Below are positions 40,712 to 45,224 of a stretch of DNA of 45,224 nucleotides, one piece after another; the first letter of the stretch is position 1; each line of letters begins with the position of its first letter. The position numbers and the translations under genes are program-made. The DNA comes from Hymenobacter sp. HSC-4F20 (GTDB lineage Bacteria > Bacteroidota > Bacteroidia > Cytophagales > Hymenobacteraceae). The stretch covers positions 1-45,224 of the forward strand of contig NZ_JAHZTD010000010.1 in NCBI RefSeq assembly GCF_019599275.1. The letters run 5' to 3'. The notes below the pieces were generated by a model. That model searched no databases, had not been told where the DNA came from, and worked only from the letters and a program-made list of their open reading frames with translations.

Positions 40712-41824
40712 CTACCCAAGCCAGGCAATCTGCTCATGTGCGTGTAGTAACGTAACGGTATGGTGCCAGTAGAAGAGCGCATCCCCTGGTACGGTACGAA
40801 GCTTGTTGAGGTAGTTGAAGTCGGAATGCGGTATGAAGTAAGCACGTGGGTCAGTGCCTGGTTCTGGACGCGGTAACGGACTGTAGTCGCGAGTGAGTAG
40901 GCGAGCCGCCAAGTAGGCCACCCGGGCAGCAGCGGCTACGGCCTGGTCTTCGCGGAAGGCCCCGTCGATGACGAAGTTGCGGAAGGCGATGATTCCCCGT
41001 CGCAACTCAACCGGAGCAGGTTCTTTGGCCGCAACCCGATTTAACTTCATCTGAGCTAGTAGTAATGCGGTTTGCAGGGTGTCCACCAATACATCCGCTG
41101 CGGTAGCCTCGATTAGGTGGCGGTAGCGCAGCTCCTTGGCCACGGTGGCGGCAAACGACTCGGCGACGGTGGCCACGTCCTGCACTTGGTCGAAGAGCAC
41201 ACCTAGATCGAACAGCTGCTTGATGATTTCCAGCTCCTTACCCTTGCCGTAGAGGATCCCCGTGGTGCGTGGGGCAAAAGCCGTCAGCTTATCGCCGGTA
41301 ATGGACTCCACACTCGGAACGGCTACCTGCCGCGACTCCCCTTCCTCTACCAGGAAGGGGGAGCTCACTGGCAGTTGAAGTAGTTGCGGGTAATTGTGTT
41401 CCTCGAAGAGCAGGTCAATGGCAATAGACCGCTGGGGGTGCTCTGCTACTAGTTCCTGGTCGAGAGCAGAGTCATAGTAGACGTAGTAGTGCCCTCGCGG
41501 TACGTCGTCCTTATGGCTGCGAGTAGCATCGAATGTAAACGACCGAAACGGGGGCTGAGTGCACACCTGGGTTAAAGCCGTGTCGATTGCTGTTAGTTCG
41601 GCTTGGGTAACAAGATCCACGTCCACGGAAAAGCGGCGGGCCTGACCTAATACGAGCACTAAGCAGGTACCCCCTTTGAATACAAGGGGCAATCCGGTGT
41701 CAATCAACCGCTCAACCAAGGTCAGGGCCAGGATCATTTTCTCCAGAATAGAGGGGTCTAGTCCGGGGCGTTTCTGACACTGGTCCATGATCCACTCGCG
41801 GGTGAAGGAAGTAGGGGTAATCAT
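40712..41824 (-). CDS. abiEii: AbiEii-family nucleotidyltransferase toxin
   Basis: A 370-residue toxin of a type IV (AbiE) toxin-antitoxin system. The nucleotidyltransferase core is FKGGTCLVLVLGQARRFSVD followed by VDL: the G-G pair at 51-52 and Asp68/Asp70 form the metal and nucleotide site (the family pattern GGTxL...RxSxDxDL). Known members stop growth by modifying tRNA ends and protect against phage. It overlaps the antitoxin gene by 4 bp (ATGA), so translation is coupled. It converges with the HMA-AraC gene, with 18 bp between stops. Confidence 0.9.
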   Translation of the reverse strand: MITPTSFTREWIMDQCQKRPGLDPSILEKMILALTLVERLIDTGLPLVFKGGTCLVLVLGQARRFSVDVDLVTQAELTAIDTALTQVCTQPPFRSFTFDATRSHKDDVPRGHYYVYYDSALDQELVAEHPQRSIAIDLLFEEHNYPQLLQLPVSSPFLVEEGESRQVAVPSVESITGDKLTAFAPRTTGILYGKGKELEIIKQLFDLGVLFDQVQDVATVAESFAATVAKELRYRHLIEATAADVLVDTLQTALLLAQMKLNRVAAKEPAPVELRRGIIAFRNFVIDGAFREDQAVAAAARVAYLAARLLTRDYSPLPRPEPGTDPRAYFIPHSDFNYLNKLRTVPGDALFYWHHTVTLLHAHEQIAWLG

Positions 41825-42597
41825 TTGGAAAGCAAGTGAGTGAGATCCATGGACAGCAGTAACTCTTTCAGAGCGGAGCCCTTACCACGGCGTTTGGCGT
41901 AGGCATGTAGGGTGCGCGGGTCGAGGCGGTAGCGTTGGGCGGCCGTACGATAGATGGTGCGCAGTTCCTCCCCTTGGTAAGCAGCCAGTATTTCGGTCTC
42001 GCTCAGCAAATCGACCAATACTTTTTCCAGCCGGGGTACGGGTACCCCTCCTACCCGCTGCAAGGGAGCTCGACTGATGAGTGGAAGCACAAGCACCGCG
42101 TCAGGAGTCTCCGCCACATAGAGTTCAAGTACCCGCGCGTTGGGCTGCAGGAAGACCCGTCCGCCAAGGCGGTCTTTTAGAGCGTAGTAAACCGTGTTAA
42201 GGGCTTCTCGCTCCACTTCCACCAGTTGCAGGGTGCGCATGACCTGGTGGTTGGTGAACTCGTTAAGCCACTGGGTAGTCCAAATGCAACCAGAGTCCAG
42301 AAACAGCTCAGCAGAGACTGATTGCCAAAGTTCTGAGAGCTCTGTTGGTAGCTGAGGTACGTAGTCAGCGGCAAGGTCCTTACCTGGTAGGGTATACTCT
42401 CCTCGGCCGGCGTGTACCAGTTGATTGCGCAACGTAAGACGGTGCAAGTACACGTCAAGGGTTGCTTCTTTTAACGTAGGGTTGAGGTGCGCAACCCGGT
42501 CTAGGAGTTCCTTACGAGACAGTATAGGACGCTCACCAAACCAGTCCCGTAGCTGAGCATATACAGAAGTCAGGAAGTCGTCCTCTCTGGAAGTCAT
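41821..42597 (-). CDS. AbiEi-like antitoxin (DUF6577-like)
   Basis: A 258-residue protein encoded just before the AbiEii toxin. The N-terminal part is a winged helix (ILSRKELLDRVAHLNPTLKE; DVYLHRLTLRNQLVHAGRGE) that would bind the operon promoter; the rest (about 80-258) is alpha/beta with VPRLEKVLVDLLSETEILAA, as in AbiEi-type proteins. The antitoxin role follows from gene order and the 4-bp overlap. A 13-bp inverted repeat 4 bp before its start is the likely operator for its own repression. Confidence 0.82.
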   Translation of the reverse strand: MTSREDDFLTSVYAQLRDWFGERPILSRKELLDRVAHLNPTLKEATLDVYLHRLTLRNQLVHAGRGEYTLPGKDLAADYVPQLPTELSELWQSVSAELFLDSGCIWTTQWLNEFTNHQVMRTLQLVEVEREALNTVYYALKDRLGGRVFLQPNARVLELYVAETPDAVLVLPLISRAPLQRVGGVPVPRLEKVLVDLLSETEILAAYQGEELRTIYRTAAQRYRLDPRTLHAYAKRRGKGSALKELLLSMDLTHLLSK

Positions 42598-42601
42598 GTT
42601 G

Positions 42602-42640
42602 AAAGATACGCCAACTAATGATAATGTTTGGCATATCTTT
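42602..42640. promoter_or_regulatory. 13-bp inverted repeat, operator of the AbiE operon
   Basis: AAAGATACGCCAA (42602-42614) and TTGGCATATCTTT (42628-42640) match at 12 of 13 positions as reverse complements, with a 13-bp spacer. It starts 4 bp before the antitoxin ATG and includes the minus-strand TATCTTTC, a one-mismatch -7 box. Known AbiEi antitoxins repress their promoter by binding inverted repeats. Confidence 0.7.
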
Positions 42641-42749
42641 CACACGTTTGACAACTAAGTGTGGGGACTTCTTTACTCAATGCCGACTGAGAGTTGCTCA
42701 CAAATGGCGTTATATAGTGAACTCGACATATGCTCAGTATTTTAGTCGA

Positions 42750-42776
42750 CGTGTTACTAATTTTGTTAGTAACACG
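42750..42776. promoter_or_regulatory. 11-bp perfect inverted repeat overlapping the umuDC promoter
   Basis: CGTGTTACTAA and TTAGTAACACG are perfect reverse complements around TTTTG. The plus-strand TAATTTTG (42758-42765) inside it fits the -7 consensus TAnnTTTG exactly. A repressor bound here would block the polymerase, as LexA does in SOS promoters, although the sequence is not a known LexA box. Confidence 0.75.
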
Positions 42777-42782
42777 TAACAT

Positions 42783-42806
42783 TGTGGACATGCTCTCAAG
42801 TCCACA
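42783..42806. repeat. 7-bp inverted repeat in the umuD leader
   Basis: TGTGGAC and GTCCACA are separated by 10 bases and end 3 bp before the umuD start. In the message this would form a hairpin next to the start codon and could limit translation. Confidence 0.45.
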
Positions 42807-42809
42807 CGT

Positions 42810-43277
42810 ATGCGCAACGTTGAATTAATCCCTGTTACGGCAACCCAGACGCCGTTTTTACTCCCCCTATTCAGTTGTCGGATATCAGCCGGATTTCCCT
42901 CACCGGCTTCTGATCATCTGGAAGAACTCTTTGACCTGAACCGCTTACTATTGCGTCATCCCGACGCAACCTACCTCGTGCGGGTCAGTGGAGAGAGCAT
43001 GCGGGATGCCGAGATTCACGAAGGCGACCTGCTGGCCGTCGACAAGCAGATGGAAGCCGACCACAATCATATCGTCGTAGCCGTCGTCGAAGGTGAATGC
43101 ACGGTAAAACGCTTGGTGTGTGAGGATGGCACTTGGTGGCTCAAGCCCGAGAACCCCGCCTACAAGCCCTGGGAGATTCATGATGCCGGCGATGTGAAGA
43201 TCTGGGGTGTCGTCACCCACGTCCTCCACGAGATTGTCCCGGGGAAACTCTCCGCCCTGCTGCAGACACGCGACTAA
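42810..43277 (+). CDS. umuD: UmuD-like self-cleaving S24 peptidase
   Basis: A 155-residue protein that trims itself and joins UmuC to form a translesion polymerase. The cleavage site is the Ala27-Gly28 pair in CRISAGFPSPASD. Catalytic residues are Ser63 in VSGESMRDAEI and Lys100 in GECTVKRL, with the usual 37-residue spacing. There is no N-terminal DNA-binding domain, so it is UmuD and not LexA. It is 3 bp before umuC. Expression is likely DNA-damage controlled through the palindromic promoter. Confidence 0.95.
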   Translation: MRNVELIPVTATQTPFLLPLFSCRISAGFPSPASDHLEELFDLNRLLLRHPDATYLVRVSGESMRDAEIHEGDLLAVDKQMEADHNHIVVAVVEGECTVKRLVCEDGTWWLKPENPAYKPWEIHDAGDVKIWGVVTHVLHEIVPGKLSALLQTRD

Positions 43278-43280
43278 GGT

Positions 43281-44579
43281 ATGTTCGGCTTAGTCGACTG
43301 TAACAACTTTTACGTGTCCTGTGAGCGGGTTTTTCAGCCCCGTCTGGAGGGCAAGCCCGTGGTGGTGCTCAGCAACAACGACGGATGTATCATCTCACGC
43401 TCAGCGGAAGCGAAGGCGCTGGGGCTGCAGATGGGAGACCCGTATTTTCAAGTCAAGCCCTTGCTGCTGCAGCATAACGTCACCGTGCTGTCCAGCAACT
43501 ATCCCCTCTACGGGGACATGTCACGGCGGGTGATGTGGTATCTGGGACAGGTGACACCCGCTGTGGAGATCTACTCCATCGACGAGGCCTTCCTGGACCT
43601 GCACGGACTGGAACGCTTCGTGGTCAGCAGACTGGATACGTTTGCCCGCACCGTGCGCGCCAATCTGCTGGCCCGCACCGGCATTCCTACCTGCGTGGGC
43701 ATTGCGCCCACGAAGACCCTGGCCAAGCTGGCGAACCGTCTGGCGAAGAAGCGGCCTGAGTTGGGAGGCGTGTGCTACCTCGACACGGAAGAGAAACGTT
43801 GCTGGGCCTTGGAGCAGGTCGCCGTGGAGGACGTGTGGGGCATCGGCCGGCAGTATGCCCAGAAGCTCTACAGCGCGGGCATCACCACGGCAGCGGAGTT
43901 GGCGGGCTGTTCGGATGGCTTTGCCCGCAAGCATCTGGGCGGGGTAGTAGGTGCCCGGCTCGTGCGGGAGCTACAAGGTACTCCCTGTCACGGACTGGCT
44001 CCCAGTGAGGATGGCACCCTGGCTCGCCGCAGCCTGTGTTGCTCGCGCACCTTTGGCAAGCCGCTCAGTGCCTTTCCGGACATCATGGGAGCCGTCACGG
44101 CCTTTGCTTCACGGGCCGGGGAGAAGCTCCGCCGACAAGGAGATGCCGCCCACTTTATGACCGTGTTTCTGAGCAAGAGCCGCTACGGAGTAGAGCCCCC
44201 ACCCTACTCCTGCTCCACAGTGCTGACGCTACCCGTTGCCACCAACGATACGCTGGAACTGGTGCGGTACGCCCGCCTCGCCTTGAAGCGCTTATGGCAG
44301 GCGGACAACCGCTACACGAAAGCCGGTGTCGTCCTGGATGGACTGGAGCCAGCTGGTCAGACGCAACTCACGCTTTTCGAGGCAGGACCGGTTTCTGAGA
44401 AGCGTGTTCGGTTAATGGCCGAGTTGGATGCACTGAATCGTCGGTATGGAAAGGGTACTGTGCGATTGGCCACTGCCCTTACCCCGCCAGGACAGCGGCA
44501 AGCCCCGTGGGAGGGACAAGCGCAATGGCGAACCCCTGCTTACACGACGCGCTTAGAAGACCTATTACTTGTTGGTTAA
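43281..44579 (+). CDS. umuC: Y-family translesion DNA polymerase UmuC
   Basis: A 432-residue catalytic subunit of a pol V-type enzyme. Active-site motifs are MFGLVDCNNFYVSCERVFQP near the start (Asp6) and YSIDEAFLDL (about 99-108, Asp-Glu pair). TCVGIAPTKTLAKLANRLAK follows, then the helix-hairpin-helix segment VWGIGRQYAQKLYSAGITTA and the little finger. The C-terminus (AQWRTPAYTTRLEDLLLVG) is typical of UmuC and complete. Its stop codon is 1 bp from the convergent rep stop, so the two genes end back to back. Confidence 0.95.
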   Translation: MFGLVDCNNFYVSCERVFQPRLEGKPVVVLSNNDGCIISRSAEAKALGLQMGDPYFQVKPLLLQHNVTVLSSNYPLYGDMSRRVMWYLGQVTPAVEIYSIDEAFLDLHGLERFVVSRLDTFARTVRANLLARTGIPTCVGIAPTKTLAKLANRLAKKRPELGGVCYLDTEEKRCWALEQVAVEDVWGIGRQYAQKLYSAGITTAAELAGCSDGFARKHLGGVVGARLVRELQGTPCHGLAPSEDGTLARRSLCCSRTFGKPLSAFPDIMGAVTAFASRAGEKLRRQGDAAHFMTVFLSKSRYGVEPPPYSCSTVLTLPVATNDTLELVRYARLALKRLWQADNRYTKAGVVLDGLEPAGQTQLTLFEAGPVSEKRVRLMAELDALNRRYGKGTVRLATALTPPGQRQAPWEGQAQWRTPAYTTRLEDLLLVG

Positions 44580-44580
44580 C

Positions 44581-45224
44581 CTAGGTGGTCTGTTTTACCA
44601 ACCACTTTTCTCCACCCCGATCTAGTACTGTAAAGCCGTCCTTGAAGTACACTTGCTCCAGGTGCTCTTGGAAGGTCTCCGCACGTTTATGCCGCTGAGC
44701 GTAGGGCCCTGGGTTGTCGTACATCTCCCTTACCTCGGCAAGACGAAAGGCCACTTCTTCCGCTTTCGCAGGAGGTAGTGCTTTGGCGACAGATGCTCTT
44801 GTCGGCTTTGGTGCCACTTTTGCCTGCCGGTAGTCCTCCAGCAAGTACTTCTCAACCAGAGCCTTGTAGATGGCACCAGCCGGCTTCTTGATTTTACCCT
44901 TTCGAAACTGGTTCTCAACAATACGCAACACGTATTCCACGTACCCCTCGTCGTACTCACCTGCGTTTAGTTGAGCTTCGATGGTACTGATACTGCGGTT
45001 TCCGACCCCACTTTCTATCAGCCGCTGTTGCCAAACAGGACGCGCAATTGACGTCATTCTTGTAGCGGTTCCTGTTGGAGGGAAGGCAAAAGTGATACTC
45101 TTCGCAGACCGCCCGTTCCGCTCTACGTTGTAGGTAAAAGGAATGTCGGTGGCTGCAATTTCGTCTTGTGCTTTGTCCAGTACCCGAGCCTTAAGGTTCT
45201 TAAACTCACGGTACTCATCCTCAT
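44581..45224 (-). CDS. rep: plasmid replication initiator RepB/Rep_3 family, C-terminal part (continues from position 1)
   Basis: This is the C-terminal half of the initiator whose N-terminus is at 1-686; bases 45098-45224 duplicate 1-127. The frame continues without break across the joint as NGRSAKSITFAFPP, then TGTATRMTSIARP, where the iteron is encoded. The tail (about 243-400) includes IVENQFRKGKIKKPAGAIYK and ALVEKYLLEDYRQAK, a pattern common at the end of RepA/RepB proteins. An ATG at 45057 (residue 243) opens a 158-residue frame, but nothing suggests it is used. Confidence 0.88.
   Translation of the reverse strand, partial: EDEYREFKNLKARVLDKAQDEIAATDIPFTYNVERNGRSAKSITFAFPPTGTATRMTSIARPVWQQRLIESGVGNRSISTIEAQLNAGEYDEGYVEYVLRIVENQFRKGKIKKPAGAIYKALVEKYLLEDYRQAKVAPKPTRASVAKALPPAKAEEVAFRLAEVREMYDNPGPYAQRHKRAETFQEHLEQVYFKDGFTVLDRGGEKWLVKQTT
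45049..45070 (+). repeat. iteron copy inside the rep coding sequence
   Basis: TGACGTCATTCTTGTAGCGG, then TT, differs from the origin iteron at one base (T to C at position 11). It lies in rep codons of about 237-245, just after the second winged helix, in the same orientation as the origin copies. Confidence 0.9.
45098..45224. repeat. terminal direct repeat marking circular closure (right copy)
   Basis: Identical to bases 1-127; see the left copy. Trimming it gives the true circle length of about 45,097 bp. Confidence 0.95.

Noticed and set aside
45055..45057. Internal ATG in rep as the start of a separate 158-residue gene
   Set aside because: The frame continues unbroken through the circular junction into the N-terminal Rep domains, so the full-length protein explains it.

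Overview
The window is almost certainly a complete circular plasmid of a Bacteroidota bacterium, most likely Hymenobacter or a close relative in the Cytophagales. The last 127 bases (45098-45224) repeat the first 127, so the true circle is about 45,097 bp. Closing it joins two partial reading frames into one 400-residue RepB/Rep_3-type initiator. The host group is inferred from TAnnTTTG-type -7 promoter elements, a CzcA-TolC fused efflux gene, HMA-AraC regulators, DUF305 and heavy-metal-binding-domain (HMBD) lipoproteins, and weak Shine-Dalgarno use.

Backbone (44.6 kb through the junction to 3.1 kb): rep with upstream iterons, a parA/ribbon-helix-helix pair with palindromic and tandem candidate centromere DNA, and a serine recombinase with a 38-bp dyad in front of it. 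Accessory region I (3.2-7.3 kb): an unknown protein, a family-A-type palm polymerase with a Ser/Thr microsatellite insertion, a 40-residue peptide gene, a GRDP-like protein and an exported DNA/RNA endonuclease. Region II (7.4-13.2 kb): a PD-(D/E)XK nuclease, a type IIL (MmeI-like) restriction-modification enzyme, two poorly characterised proteins and an XRE regulator. A gene-free stretch of about 1.3 kb follows; it ends in a cluster of palindromes.

Metal island 1 (14.5-24.4 kb, minus strand): small exported protein, CzcA-TolC fusion, CzcB-like adaptor, Fur-family regulator and ZntA-like P1B-ATPase, probably one zinc/cadmium/cobalt efflux operon. A CxxC metallochaperone and a decayed four-helix copper-storage protein gene lie upstream. 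Metal island 2 (24.5-40.7 kb): a GlxA-like regulator with an exported M23 peptidase carrying an HMBD-like segment; a minus-strand copper-type operon of about 10 kb (small exported proteins, HMBD and DUF305 lipoproteins, TolC-like channel, adaptor, RND pump, HMA-AraC regulator); and a divergent copA, anchored cupredoxin, HMA-AraC operon. The two copper operons share a control region with ATTATG direct repeats.

The plasmid ends with an AbiE toxin-antitoxin pair and a umuDC error-prone polymerase operon, each preceded by a palindromic candidate operator. No relaxase, type IV secretion gene, transposase, CRISPR array, tRNA or rRNA was seen. The most novel points are the paired HMA-AraC regulators (one has lost a metal-binding cysteine), the metal-linked M23 peptidase, the NSQP-motif polymerase, and an iteron lying inside the rep coding sequence.
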